A DNA stretch of 64,000 nt from Erysipelotrichaceae bacterium (lineage in GTDB: Bacteria > Bacillota_I > Bacilli_A > Erysipelotrichales > Erysipelotrichaceae). Under the pieces are notes generated by a model. The model was not told the origin of the DNA and did no database searches. It worked only from the letters and a program-made list of their open reading frames with translations. The stretch lies in the NCBI GenBank assembly GCA_030694975.1, contig JAUYTU010000010.1, positions 1 through 64,000 of the forward strand, read 5' to 3'. Within the stretch, counting starts at the first letter, position 1; each line of letters begins with the position of its first letter. Positions 44,241 to 53,467 of the stretch are shown here, one piece after another. The position numbers and the translations under genes are program-made.

Positions 44241-46103
44241 TTACCCCTCCAATGCCAGAATGGCTTTAATATCATTGGCGTTGATCAATCGATCATAATT
44301 GTCCATATTCTCAATGATGCGAACTAACCTCAGTAAACCCATATCTTCCTTTGCTTTGGAAGCTATCACGAAGATTACTTGAACATCGGTTGCCTTTTGA
44401 CTGCCAAATGACAACGGTTGTGCCATTCTCAAACAACTGATACCATTTCTAATTACTCCATCTTCATTACCGGCATGAACAAATGCAATCTTTGGCAATA
44501 TGACCATATATGGGCCCAGCGACTCGACAGCCCAAATCATTTTTGTGATATACCTTTGTTGAATAATGCCATCATCAAGTAGAGGTTTAGCCGCAAATTC
44601 TATCGCTTTCTGCCAGTCGTCGAACCGATCTGAAAGTTGAATATGCTTCTCCTTAATCAACTCTTGCATCGCAATCAGCTTTTGATGAGAAACGGTGAAA
44701 TTCTTTATGAGCAGATCACATTGTTTTTGATACAGTAGATTCCACAACCTTCGCTCAATCATTTCTATGTCTTTACCGCTCAATAATGGATTTACAACGA
44801 GTACATTTGCATCAACTAATCCGATGGTAGATATAATTAAATCAAAAGATGTAATATTTCGGTGTTTATGAAATTCACTAACAGAAAATGGACCTAACAA
44901 ATTCTGATTCGGCATCAACAATTTCAATCGTGAATGAAGCAGATTGGAAGTCGCTGCACCATGTTGGCAGACAACCGCGACATTGATATTGGATTGTAAA
45001 TGTGACTGTGACTGAATGGTTGATGCGACATGCATTACGATAAAGGCTACTTCGTTTTCACTGAAGGATAAATCATGCTTCTCTTCGAATTCTTTCAACA
45101 CTGCAAAGACTGCTTCATATAAAATACTGTAAGACAAACGGACATCATCTTTTAAAGGATTATCAACTTGTTGGTTATGTTTTGACCGATGCGTCGCAGC
45201 CAGTAGATGCAATTTCAAACTTTGATAAGCATCGTCCGTGGGCTGTATTGGCAATCTGAGCGTCTTGACTAATTTCACTATCAGTTCTTCAACGAAATCC
45301 GGCGACGTTTCTACCGGTAATGTACCTTTTGTCAATCTTGAACTCATTATGGCCTTTTCAATACGTTTGATACCATCCTTATCCCAATATAGTCCAAACT
45401 CATCCGAGTGTAAAAAACTTGAAAGCACTCCATCTACAGAATTAATCTCAACTATTTTAATACTTAGATAATTTGCCACTGAACGCAGATATTTTTTCGA
45501 CATCACTTCAAATTCTGCACCATAACTTAATTCGACATGCTCAATCCAATGACTTACTTTGTTGTTTACTTCATGAAAATGCTTCTCTATTTCAGTTAAT
45601 GCAATTTGAATATAATCCGTTTTTTGCATCAATTTACAATACATATTTCTTTGTTGTTCTACATTTTGATTCAGAGATATCCCATGAGTTGAGCGATTTA
45701 TGTCATTATGATCTAACAGATCCGTAGTAATCAAGTTACTAATATCCCGGGTAATCGTTTGTCGACTCACTTGAAATCGCTCGGACATCGCATTGATCGA
45801 AATCTTAGGATACAGAAGTAAGCTCAACATTAATGTCATCGAACGCACCTGACTACCAATTTCAATACTCTGATCAAGAATCTTATGCCATGCCGGGTTA
45901 GAGGGATTTTCCAAACTTACACCTCTGGATGGTACAATGGAAACATTTAAATTAAGTGGCTTCAGCGCATACGAAAGGTCTTTCAAATCATATCGAATCG
46001 TTCTATTGCTAACCTGAACGGCTAATGCTAATTCACGAATCGAAACCATCTGAGCCGACTTAATTAAAATCCGCAGTATTTCTTTTTGTCTATGTGTGAG
46101 CAT
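44241..46103 (-). CDS. BglG/MtlR-type PTS transcriptional regulator (HTH-PRD-EIIB-EIIA)
   Basis: A 620-residue multidomain activator. Two N-terminal HTH units (RQKEILRILIKSAQMVSIREL and ISINAMSERFQVSRQTITRDI) are followed by two PRD domains (His in LHLLAATHRSKHN and EVAFIVMHVAST), an EIIB-like domain with Cys in VAVVCQHGAATSNLL, and an EIIA_2 domain with His in AFVHAGNEDGVIR. Its activity should be set by PTS phosphorylation. First gene of the operon; its ATG is about 12 bases from a TATAAT in the 5' region. Confidence 0.88.
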   Translation of the reverse strand: MLTHRQKEILRILIKSAQMVSIRELALAVQVSNRTIRYDLKDLSYALKPLNLNVSIVPSRGVSLENPSNPAWHKILDQSIEIGSQVRSMTLMLSLLLYPKISINAMSERFQVSRQTITRDISNLITTDLLDHNDINRSTHGISLNQNVEQQRNMYCKLMQKTDYIQIALTEIEKHFHEVNNKVSHWIEHVELSYGAEFEVMSKKYLRSVANYLSIKIVEINSVDGVLSSFLHSDEFGLYWDKDGIKRIEKAIMSSRLTKGTLPVETSPDFVEELIVKLVKTLRLPIQPTDDAYQSLKLHLLAATHRSKHNQQVDNPLKDDVRLSYSILYEAVFAVLKEFEEKHDLSFSENEVAFIVMHVASTIQSQSHLQSNINVAVVCQHGAATSNLLHSRLKLLMPNQNLLGPFSVSEFHKHRNITSFDLIISTIGLVDANVLVVNPLLSGKDIEMIERRLWNLLYQKQCDLLIKNFTVSHQKLIAMQELIKEKHIQLSDRFDDWQKAIEFAAKPLLDDGIIQQRYITKMIWAVESLGPYMVILPKIAFVHAGNEDGVIRNGISCLRMAQPLSFGSQKATDVQVIFVIASKAKEDMGLLRLVRIIENMDNYDRLINANDIKAILALEG

Positions 46104-46187
46104 GGCAACCCTCTACATTTACATTATATCGAAAAAGTCCCTATATGGTTAAATCAATTGTGAAAGTTGTTTAGGCAAAAAATGTCA

Positions 46188-46211
46188 CAAAAAAAGAACC
46201 GTTTCCGGTTC
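46188..46211 (-). terminator. Terminator after the small membrane protein gene
   Basis: GAACCG-TTTC-CGGTTC followed by a run of U on the minus strand, just after the stop of the 98-residue protein and before the PTS regulator. Confidence 0.75.
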
Positions 46212-46225
46212 AATTTTATGTGTAA

Positions 46226-46522
46226 CTAACGAACAGTTTGTTTGTTTTTGTTGATCAGTGAAACAATAAACCATGCCAATACGTAAGTGATAAAGACCAC
46301 AGATGACAACACCAACATGATGATGTAACCCAATCCAGCCCAACCGGTCGTATCTTGCGGAGCTACAAGGAGCAACATGGCCGAGAAGAACAGAACCAAT
46401 CCAACCGGCAGAATCAATCCGTGTTGATAACCGATACGCGTATATTTTTTCAGTAAAGTGATAATTGCGAAATAAGCGGCGCCGATCACGACCGGCCAGA
46501 TGTAAACATATAAACCTTCCAT
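46226..46522 (-). CDS. Small membrane protein, paralogue of the one at 40.9 kb
   Basis: A 98-residue protein with three hydrophobic segments starting MEGLYVYIWPVVIGAAYFAI. The first 35 residues are nearly the same as in the 91-residue paralogue after the PTS operon, and a QDT.GW..L motif in the middle is also shared. The chosen ATG follows GGAGGTATTT. Function unknown. Confidence 0.68.
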   Translation of the reverse strand: MEGLYVYIWPVVIGAAYFAIITLLKKYTRIGYQHGLILPVGLVLFFSAMLLLVAPQDTTGWAGLGYIIMLVLSSVVFITYVLAWFIVSLINKNKQTVR

Positions 46523-46631
46523 AAATACCTCCATTGAGAAGAAATTTTCTTCTGAGACAACTGTATCATATATATTAGTACAGTTCAATCAATTTTATCT
46601 AAAAATCAGTCTTTTTTCACAAAATCTCACT

Positions 46632-46925
46632 TTATTCAATGTTTTCTGTGTGCGGTTGAGATATTTGGTCATGAATTATCCAAAAAAGCATATAGACAAT
46701 CACGGTTAAACCGCTTAAACGCCAAGTAATCAACGGATCCACCGGAGTAAACGTGAAAAACGGAGTTTCATTGCGAAGATTAGACAAAGCAATTAAGCAA
46801 TACCAAATCAGTACCATGCCACCATGCCATATTCTCAACTTCGAGTCTTTCCCTAGTTCATGAACGATCAGAAAATGCCCGCCTCCGACCACCATCGGAA
46901 TAATTAAATACCAGAACCATGACAT
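46632..46925 (-). CDS. Small membrane protein of unknown function
   Basis: A 97-residue protein with three hydrophobic segments (WYLIIPMVVGGGHFLIVHEL, MVLIWYCLIALSN, LTVIVYMLFWII). Its size and layout resemble the paralogous pair nearby but the sequence differs. The ATG lies 6 bases after the stop of the SRPBCC gene, so it may be cotranscribed with it. Confidence 0.6.
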   Translation of the reverse strand: MSWFWYLIIPMVVGGGHFLIVHELGKDSKLRIWHGGMVLIWYCLIALSNLRNETPFFTFTPVDPLITWRLSGLTVIVYMLFWIIHDQISQPHTENIE

Positions 46926-46931
46926 AACTCA

Positions 46932-47363
46932 TCACCCCGAACTTTCCAACGATTCTAATAAGAAAGCACGAAACTGATCCATGCTTTTTTGGGTTGCCTG
47001 TTTAAACAGCTCACCATGAACCGTCATATCTTCCTTAAAACGAAACTCAACATCCATCAGCCAATGCGTTTTACCATCCACTTCTTCAAAGGTATCAACA
47101 CACCGATTCCACACATCCGCAACCTGATATACACAACTCAACAGATCAGGTAAGTGATTTTTCTCAACAAACATTTCCATACGGACTTTATTATCCCCAT
47201 GAAAATTCAATACTCCATGAAATCCCGGTTGAAAATCTTCCCCCGCAAAGCGCTCAACCGAAGCAAAATTCGGTTGCCAACGTGCATACTGGGAAAAATC
47301 CGTATACAGTTTCGTCACTGTATCACGATCACAATCAATCCAACTCTCACAGATATATTTCAT
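46932..47363 (-). CDS. SRPBCC (START-like) family protein
   Basis: A 143-residue soluble protein with the helix-grip pattern of polyketide cyclase/START-like proteins: ESWIDCDRDTVTKLYTDFSQYARWQP at the N terminus and a long amphipathic C-terminal helix (FKQATQKSMDQFRAFLLESL). Such proteins bind hydrophobic ligands. Ligand unknown. GGAGG precedes the start. Placed after msrB by 18 bases and so likely in one operon with it. Confidence 0.72.
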   Translation of the reverse strand: MKYICESWIDCDRDTVTKLYTDFSQYARWQPNFASVERFAGEDFQPGFHGVLNFHGDNKVRMEMFVEKNHLPDLLSCVYQVADVWNRCVDTFEEVDGKTHWLMDVEFRFKEDMTVHGELFKQATQKSMDQFRAFLLESLESSG

Positions 47364-47381
47364 TGATCCGACCTCCTTTGA

Positions 47382-47819
47382 TCAAAACAGCTTTAAATAC
47401 GCTTCATATCCTTCTTTCAATAAATCTTCCTTACGGATAAACCGAAGTGCAGCCCCATTGATACAATAGCGCAACCCTCCCTTATCTTTCGGACCATCGT
47501 CAAACACATGACCCAAATGCGAATCGGCCAGCGAACTGCGAACTTCCACCCGCAACATCCCATGACTGAAATCTTTCTTCTCAACTACCTTTTCAATGGG
47601 TTTGGTAAAGCTAGGCCAACCGCAACCCGAATCAAATTTATCCTTCGAGTGAAACAAAGGCTCACCTGAAACGATATCGACATAAATGCCCTCATCTTCT
47701 AACGTTTCAAAAGGCGATGTGTACGGACGCTCCGTACCGTTTTGTTGTGTTACAACATAGGACAAAGGATCCAACGTGCGTTTTAGCTCCTCTTGGTCAG
47801 GTTTTTTATAGTTATTCAT
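47382..47819 (-). CDS. msrB: Peptide-methionine (R)-S-oxide reductase
   Basis: A 145-residue MsrB repairing methionine-R-sulfoxide. Motifs are [21 protein letters not shown] near residue 52, [15 protein letters not shown] and the catalytic Cys in [13 protein letters not shown] near 118. The CxxC zinc pairs found in many MsrB proteins are absent, as in other short Gram-positive forms. It is followed by the SRPBCC gene. GGTAGAG precedes the ATG. Confidence 0.92.
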   Translation of the reverse strand: MNNYKKPDQEELKRTLDPLSYVVTQQNGTERPYTSPFETLEDEGIYVDIVSGEPLFHSKDKFDSGCGWPSFTKPIEKVVEKKDFSHGMLRVEVRSSLADSHLGHVFDDGPKDKGGLRYCINGAALRFIRKEDLLKEGYEAYLKLF

Positions 47820-47883
47820 ATTCTCTACCTCTTTTGAAATACTTTACCATAATCAATAATTCCTTTCAATTAAAGTACTTTTC

Positions 47884-47920
47884 GCCAAAATAAAAGCAAG
47901 ACCTTACTTCAGTCTTGCTT
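47884..47920 (-). terminator. coaD terminator
   Basis: AAGCAAGAC / GTCTTGCTT, a 9-bp perfect stem with a U-rich tail on the minus strand. It overlaps the last codons of coaD. Confidence 0.75.
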
Positions 47921-48391
47921 GAACTCCGCCAATATGATCGGCAATATTTCCTTCGGCACAAACTTCGTCAAATCCCCATGATTCAACGCGATCTGCTTGA
48001 CCGCCGAGGAGGACATAAATGAATGCTCCGGACGCGTTAACAGAAATACGGTCTCAATGGTCGGGGCTAAAATCATATTCGCCGTTGCCTGTTGTAATTC
48101 ATGTTCATAATCCATGACCGCTCGAATTCCCCGCAGTAAGATGTCCGCGCCGCGCTTCTTAGCAAAATCGACCGAAAGCCCATCACCGACAAACACACTG
48201 ACATTCGGTAATTCCCTAATTACCAATTCAATCATCTTAATGCGCTTAGCCACACTGAACGTCGCCGGATCATTCGGTGCATCCATGATCACGACTTCCA
48301 ATTCTCTGAAAATTTTACTTGCTCTGCGAATGATATCCACATGACCGACTGTCAACGGATCAAACTTACCCGGATAAATTGCCTTTGTCAT
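47909..48391 (-). CDS. coaD: Phosphopantetheine adenylyltransferase
   Basis: A 160-residue enzyme converting 4'-phosphopantetheine and ATP to dephospho-CoA. Opens with AIYPGKFDPLTVGHVDIIRRA (the T/HxGH nucleotide motif) and has LLRGIRAVMDYEHELQ near residue 88 and LTRPEHSFMSSSAVKQIA near 118. It overlaps rsmD by 4 bases, the common Firmicutes rsmD-coaD order. Confidence 0.95.
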   Translation of the reverse strand: MTKAIYPGKFDPLTVGHVDIIRRASKIFRELEVVIMDAPNDPATFSVAKRIKMIELVIRELPNVSVFVGDGLSVDFAKKRGADILLRGIRAVMDYEHELQQATANMILAPTIETVFLLTRPEHSFMSSSAVKQIALNHGDLTKFVPKEILPIILAEFKQD

Positions 48392-48945
48392 ACATTGGAC
48401 TCCTTTTTATACCACACGGTCTTACCCAGGCCGTATTTGCTTTCTTTTATTCTAACACAATCCGCCAGTCGCTCGCTACATTTCCGGTTGGAAATCATTT
48501 CTAAAATAAGCCAACCGTCATCTTTAAGAATATTGGCGCTTAACACTTCAATTGCAATTATATCAATATCCATGTCATAGGGCGGATCAAGAAAGATGAC
48601 ATCAAACGTAAACTCAAATTGAACGCAACTATCAATGGCATGTCGGTAATCCGACTTAAACAGTTCACAATGCGCTTCCACTTTTAACATTGCCATGTTT
48701 TTCTCGATGATCTGCTGGGCATTTCGATTATGATCGCAGAAAATCACCTTTTCCACCCCTCGGGAAATAGCTTCCAAACCGATAGCTCCACAACCCGCAA
48801 ACAGATCGAGCCACATACCGCCATCAAAAAAACCGCCCAGACGCGAAAACATCGCTTCTTTTAATCGGTCGCTGCTTGGACGGGTTTGCTCCCCTTCCAT
48901 CATCCATAATTTACGGGAACGGTGCTTCCCGGCAATGATCCTCAT
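48388..48945 (-). CDS. rsmD: 16S rRNA (guanine966-N2)-methyltransferase
   Basis: A 185-residue methyltransferase. MRIIAGKHRSRKL is the standard RsmD start, followed by RPSSDRLKEAMFSRL, SAM motif I LDLFAGCGAIGLEA near residue 45 and the catalytic FLDPPYD near 125. Methylates G966 of 16S rRNA during 30S assembly. Begins 2 bases after the stop of the upstream ftsW-like gene. Confidence 0.93.
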   Translation of the reverse strand: MRIIAGKHRSRKLWMMEGEQTRPSSDRLKEAMFSRLGGFFDGGMWLDLFAGCGAIGLEAISRGVEKVIFCDHNRNAQQIIEKNMAMLKVEAHCELFKSDYRHAIDSCVQFEFTFDVIFLDPPYDMDIDIIAIEVLSANILKDDGWLILEMISNRKCSERLADCVRIKESKYGLGKTVWYKKESNV

Positions 48946-48947
48946 CG

Positions 48948-50129
48948 CTATTCACGGATGCGAACCGGAAATTTTTCCGTCGCAATAATGTTCTGACAAA
49001 TTCCCAAGGCCATCATGATGGCCATCTGACTCGAACCGCCGGCCGAAATCAATAACAACGGAACCCCGGTTAGAGGTATTAACGATGTGACACCACCGAC
49101 ATTAAGAATGAAATGCAACAATAGATAAAGAGCTGTACCAAATAAAACCATCTTACCGCGCTCACTTCGCACGGTCAGCGATTGAATGATCAAATGACTG
49201 ATTAACACCGTGTACCCGACAAATACCAACAGAAACCCGAAAAACCCCATTTCCTCGACGATGATCGCTAAAATATAATCTGATTGAGCGACCGGTAAGT
49301 AACCAAACTTTTGAATCGAATTACCAAAACCGACACCCATCCAATGGCCCTTAACAAAAGCAACCAAACTGTTATACAGCTGATAGCCGATATTGCGCGT
49401 ATCCGCAAAAGGATCGGCCATCGCCCGAAACCGATTGACCATGTATTCCGGCAATCCGAGGGATTCAATGAAAATTATACCCGGTTTACTTATCAGAAAT
49501 AACAAAAGCAACACACCGAGGATAAAAACAATCATCATCGCCCACTGCGACTTTTGTAACTGCGGTGCAGATGGAATCAACACCAGGATCCAAGCCAACG
49601 CAAACAGAATGACACCGCTTCCCAAATCCCGTTGAAAAACGATGACGATAAGAATTGCGGATAATGCGAATATGAGCGGAGTTGTCGTCATTTCTGCCAA
49701 CGTAACCCGTTTACTGCGAATATCACCCAGAAAAACCGCGAGAATCGCTATCATCGTAATTTTCGCAAACTCTGAAGGCTGGATGGTCGCGTTGATGCCC
49801 GGAATCTCAATCCAAGCCCATGCGCCGGAGCGACTGGGAAAAAAAAGCGGCGTGATTAATAAAACAATCGTAAAAATTGCGATTGAAGTCATATGCTTTT
49901 TTATAAATTCCCAAGACCAATAACGAGCCAAAATTACCATGGACACATAGCCCAACGCAAAGAAAAAAAGTTGACGAGTGGCCACGATCGCCAATGACAT
50001 GGGTGTGCTGTTATGATTGATGTTCGCCGAAATAACCATGAGCGTACCAAAAAAACTCAGTAAAATCATGGCTGAGTGAATGTATTTGTTATAACCTTTC
50101 GGCATGTTCATTGAAAATTTTCGTTTCAT
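48948..50129 (-). CDS. FtsW/RodA/SpoVE-family cell-wall glycosyltransferase
   Basis: A 393-residue SEDS protein with about ten membrane segments. SEDS proteins polymerise lipid II into glycan strands with a partner penicillin-binding protein. Family stretches seen are GAWAWIEIPGINATIQPSEFAKI near residue 110, FQRDLGSGVILFALAW, YLPVAQSDYILAIIVEEMGF and PLTGVPLLLISAGGSSQM near the end. The ATG after CAGGGGGATGT is preferred. FtsW rather than RodA is suggested by the ISAGGSS ending, but it is not certain. Confidence 0.87.
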   Translation of the reverse strand: MKRKFSMNMPKGYNKYIHSAMILLSFFGTLMVISANINHNSTPMSLAIVATRQLFFFALGYVSMVILARYWSWEFIKKHMTSIAIFTIVLLITPLFFPSRSGAWAWIEIPGINATIQPSEFAKITMIAILAVFLGDIRSKRVTLAEMTTTPLIFALSAILIVIVFQRDLGSGVILFALAWILVLIPSAPQLQKSQWAMMIVFILGVLLLLFLISKPGIIFIESLGLPEYMVNRFRAMADPFADTRNIGYQLYNSLVAFVKGHWMGVGFGNSIQKFGYLPVAQSDYILAIIVEEMGFFGFLLVFVGYTVLISHLIIQSLTVRSERGKMVLFGTALYLLLHFILNVGGVTSLIPLTGVPLLLISAGGSSQMAIMMALGICQNIIATEKFPVRIRE

Positions 50130-50296
50130 ACATCCCCCTGACTTCCTAATTGTACCAAACTTACCCCATTTTAGCACATTCAATAAAAAAGATATTTATT
50201 TTACTATACATTTTCATTTTTTTTGGTTAAAATACATGTTGTGATATTAGAGGTACAAAAATCGATCGCATTCGATAGACCCGGAACTGAGGTTTT

Positions 50297-50869
50297 ATGT
50301 TGACATTAAACAATTCTCACCTTGTAAAAGATACGGATCCACGCTTGCGCAACAAGTCCGAACCGGTCCCTTTGCCATTGTCAAAAGCCGACCGCAACGT
50401 ACTTGAAGCCATGCTTAACTATGTCCGCCGATCCACCAATCCTGAGTGGGCAGAAAAAGAAAATCTATCGCCCGCCGTTGGTTTGGCTGCTGCGCAAGTC
50501 GGTGTTTTCAAACGGATGCTGGTGGTTATTGTGGAAGAAGAAATTGGCGAAGACCAATATGAAATGCGTGAATTTGCTTTGGTTAATCCAAAAATCGTTT
50601 CCCATTCGGAACAGCGATGTATGCTTGCCAATGGCGAAGCCTGCCTTTCGGTCGATGAAATTCATGAGGGCTTTGTCCCACGGTATGCCCGTCTGAAAAT
50701 CAAAGCCTATGACATGCTTACAGACAAGGAAGTCGAATTTAAAGTAACCGGATATACCGGCATCGTACTGCAACATGAAATCGATCACCTCAATGGTGTA
50801 TTATATTATGATCACATCAATAAAACGGATCCTTGGACCAAAAAAGAAAAGGATATCGTTATTGAATAA
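50297..50869 (+). CDS. def: Peptide deformylase
   Basis: A 190-residue Fe/Zn hydrolase removing the formyl group from new proteins. The three motifs are GLAAAQVG near residue 57, ANGEACLSV near 112 (with the metal Cys) and QHEIDHLNG near 156 (two metal His and the catalytic Glu). Length and insertions match type 2 (Gram-positive) deformylases. The second motif is usually EGCLS; here the Gly is Ala. Confidence 0.93.
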   Translation: MLTLNNSHLVKDTDPRLRNKSEPVPLPLSKADRNVLEAMLNYVRRSTNPEWAEKENLSPAVGLAAAQVGVFKRMLVVIVEEEIGEDQYEMREFALVNPKIVSHSEQRCMLANGEACLSVDEIHEGFVPRYARLKIKAYDMLTDKEVEFKVTGYTGIVLQHEIDHLNGVLYYDHINKTDPWTKKEKDIVIE

Positions 50870-50887
50870 AAGCAGCATCTGCTATGT

Positions 50888-50893
50888 TATAAT
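50888..50893 (+). promoter_or_regulatory. Extended -10 box before the RNase J gene
   Basis: TGTTATAAT (TG at 50885-50886, TATAAT 50888-50893) with no good -35 at 17 bases. The RNase J ATG is 40 bases downstream. Confidence 0.45.
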
Positions 50894-50932
50894 AGAAGTA
50901 ACAATTTAAGCGCAGTGCAAAAGGAGATTCAT

Positions 50933-52708
50933 ATGAATAATTATGAACGCAAACCTGCACAACGCAAGGGTTCCTCAAAACCCGCAATCGTCGAAAATCA
51001 TTCATCATTTAAAGAGACAGACACTTTGGTATACGCTTTGGGCGGCCTGGGCGAAGTCGGTAAGAACATGTATTGTATCGAACATCATGATGAAATCATT
51101 ATCATTGACGCAGGCGTCCGTTTTCCTGAGGAAAACTTGTTAGGTGTAGACTATGTTATACCCGACTATACGTATCTGATACGTAACCAACAAAAGATCA
51201 AAGCTTTAATCATTACCCACGGACACGAAGACCATATCGGCGGAATTCCGTTTTTAATGCAAGTGTTAAAGTTAGAGAAAATATACGCCCCTCGCTTTGC
51301 GAAGGGTTTAATCAATCGAAAACTCGAAGAACGACGGATGCAAAATCAAGTCAAAATCGAGGAAATCACCAATATTTCACGGGTAGAAACCAAATATTTC
51401 AAAGTTGGCTTCTTTAATACCGTTCACTCCATCCCAGATACCTTAGGACTGTTAGTCAATACACCCAACGGACGGATCGTCCATACCGGTGACTTTAAGT
51501 TTGACTTAACCCCGGTAGGAACCAATTCCGATTATCAGCTGATGGCCTACATGGGCCAGATTGGCGTCGATTTGCTGTTGAGCGACTCCACCAATGCCGG
51601 AGTCAAAGGATTTTCAATCAGTGAAAAGAAAGTCGCAGCCGCGATTTTAGATATAACGCGCAGAGCGCAAGGTCGTTTGATCGTTGCCTCCTTTGCCTCC
51701 AATGTTTACCGAGTCCGTCAGATCATTGAAGCGGCCATCGCCTGCGGACGCAAAATCAGTGTGTTCGGACGTTCGATGGAAAATGTCGTCGACATCGCCC
51801 GTAAACTCGGTCATATTTCTGTGGGTGAAGAGCATTTCTTACGCCCGGAACAGTTAAACCATACACCGGCCAACAAAGTAACCATTATTTGTACCGGATC
51901 TCAGGGTGAACCTTTGGCAGCGTTATCACGCATTGCCAACGGAACGCACCGCTACATCAAGATCATTCCGGGCGATACGGTCGTCTTCTCATCTTCGCCG
52001 ATTCCAGGCAATGCCAACTCGGTCAACCGCGTCGTTAACAGCCTGACCCGCGCCGGAGCCAATGTTTTGACCAACTCCCCACTCAATTCGATCCACACCA
52101 CCGGTCATGCTTCAGAAGAAGAACAGAAGCTGATGCTTCAGTTGATCAAACCGAAATATTTTATGCCGATTCATGGTGAGTACAAGATGTTAAAACAACA
52201 CGCGGATACCGGCATTGAAACCGGTGTTTTGCCGGAAAACGTATTCATCTGTGCTAATGGCGATGCTGTTGTGTTGCGTGATGGCGTATGTTCATTAAGT
52301 GATACACGCATCCAAGCCGATGACATTTACGTGGATGGCAGTGATACCTCCGGATTATCGACATCGGTTATTAAGGATCGCCGCATCCTATCGGATAACG
52401 GTATGGTCGCAGTCATCGTTTCGATCGATTCAAGATTTAATAAAATTCTTTGCAGACCTTCGATTGTCAGTCGTGGCTTTGTTTACATCAAAGAAAGTCA
52501 GACCCTGCTCAAAGAAGCTGAACTGCTAGTTTATGAAGCTTTAAAGAAAAAGATGGTCGGAAAGACCACCTTCGGTGAACTGAAGAACACGATTCGCGGA
52601 TCGTTGGAACCCTTCCTTTATCAGAAGACCCATCGTAATCCGATTGTTATTCCGGTTATTCTTAATCAAAAAGCCGCAATGCAACCCAAAGCGACCGAGA
52701 CACGTTAG
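50933..52708 (+). CDS. rnjA: Ribonuclease J
   Basis: A 591-residue metallo-beta-lactamase/beta-CASP RNase with 5'-exo and endonuclease activities in mRNA decay and rRNA maturation. YALGGLGEVGKNMYCIE opens the core after a basic N-terminal tail (KPAQRKGSSK). The zinc motif is THGHEDHIGG near residue 90, with LSDSTNAG, PIHGEYKML near 410 and a C-terminal dimer domain. The ATG after AAGGAGATTCAT is chosen. The RNase J1 versus J2 assignment is inferred from overall similarity only. Confidence 0.92.
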   Translation: MNNYERKPAQRKGSSKPAIVENHSSFKETDTLVYALGGLGEVGKNMYCIEHHDEIIIIDAGVRFPEENLLGVDYVIPDYTYLIRNQQKIKALIITHGHEDHIGGIPFLMQVLKLEKIYAPRFAKGLINRKLEERRMQNQVKIEEITNISRVETKYFKVGFFNTVHSIPDTLGLLVNTPNGRIVHTGDFKFDLTPVGTNSDYQLMAYMGQIGVDLLLSDSTNAGVKGFSISEKKVAAAILDITRRAQGRLIVASFASNVYRVRQIIEAAIACGRKISVFGRSMENVVDIARKLGHISVGEEHFLRPEQLNHTPANKVTIICTGSQGEPLAALSRIANGTHRYIKIIPGDTVVFSSSPIPGNANSVNRVVNSLTRAGANVLTNSPLNSIHTTGHASEEEQKLMLQLIKPKYFMPIHGEYKMLKQHADTGIETGVLPENVFICANGDAVVLRDGVCSLSDTRIQADDIYVDGSDTSGLSTSVIKDRRILSDNGMVAVIVSIDSRFNKILCRPSIVSRGFVYIKESQTLLKEAELLVYEALKKKMVGKTTFGELKNTIRGSLEPFLYQKTHRNPIVIPVILNQKAAMQPKATETR

Positions 52709-52720
52709 TCTCGGTTTTTT
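52694..52720 (+). terminator. rnjA terminator
   Basis: ACCGAGAC / GTCTCGGT stem with a run of T straight after the RNase J gene. Confidence 0.85.
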
Positions 52721-53379
52721 TAATCTCTGATTTCAATGGCACCAAACACGACGCTGTAATTGACCTCAATGACTTTCCCCGCAACTTTCGCATCCATCGA
52801 GGATGTCTTGTCCTCAAAACCGCCAAAGACCGGTCCGCCGCCAATGACCTTTACCGCATACTTTCGCGGTAGTCGCACATCCGCTCCGCCAAACACGGCA
52901 TTGATCGTAACGATCCCTTTATCACCTTTTAATTCGATATCGCTTAAATCGACATCGGCACTGCCAAACACCGCCGAAACTTCATACTTTTCAAATTGCT
53001 TATTGTTGGACTTGTGTTTAGAACCGCCAAACACGGCGACAATGTCGCTTTTATCCGATACATTTACCGAAAACCCGCGATGACCAAAAACCAGGGACAG
53101 TCCAAACAAAATGACGATACCCGGCACAATCATATTCACAATGGCTTCTCTTTCAATTAAATTAAAACGAATGGCCAGAAATATAATGCCGACGGTGGTA
53201 ATGATCAGATGAAACAAATTGATACGCCGTTGCTCGATCATCGAGAATACTCCGATTAAAATGAGTGCGGACGGCCATAGGTAATCAAATAAGTCCCGGA
53301 TCGGGTATATGTTTAAATTATCAAGCAATAACAATACACCAGCCAGAATGATCAATAAACCGAAAACTCGTTTTCCCAT
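52720..53379 (-). CDS. LiaF-like membrane protein
   Basis: A 219-residue protein. The first ~110 residues hold four hydrophobic segments (FGLLIILAGVLLLLDNL onwards). The C-terminal half is a LiaF/DUF2154-type repeat domain with five spaced VFGG/VFGS units (VAVFGGSKH, SAVFGSADVDL, NAVFGGADVRLP, PVFGGFED, VVFGAIEI). LiaF inhibits the LiaRS two-component system for cell-wall stress. No liaR or liaS gene is adjacent, so the partner is unknown. Confidence 0.78.
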   Translation of the reverse strand: MGKRVFGLLIILAGVLLLLDNLNIYPIRDLFDYLWPSALILIGVFSMIEQRRINLFHLIITTVGIIFLAIRFNLIEREAIVNMIVPGIVILFGLSLVFGHRGFSVNVSDKSDIVAVFGGSKHKSNNKQFEKYEVSAVFGSADVDLSDIELKGDKGIVTINAVFGGADVRLPRKYAVKVIGGGPVFGGFEDKTSSMDAKVAGKVIEVNYSVVFGAIEIRD

Positions 53380-53467
53380 GCTTACTTCCTCTCTTTCAGT
53401 ACCATTATAAACCAATTTTCATAATTTCAATCACAATTGTGGTAAAATATCCGTGTAAGGTGAAGAT

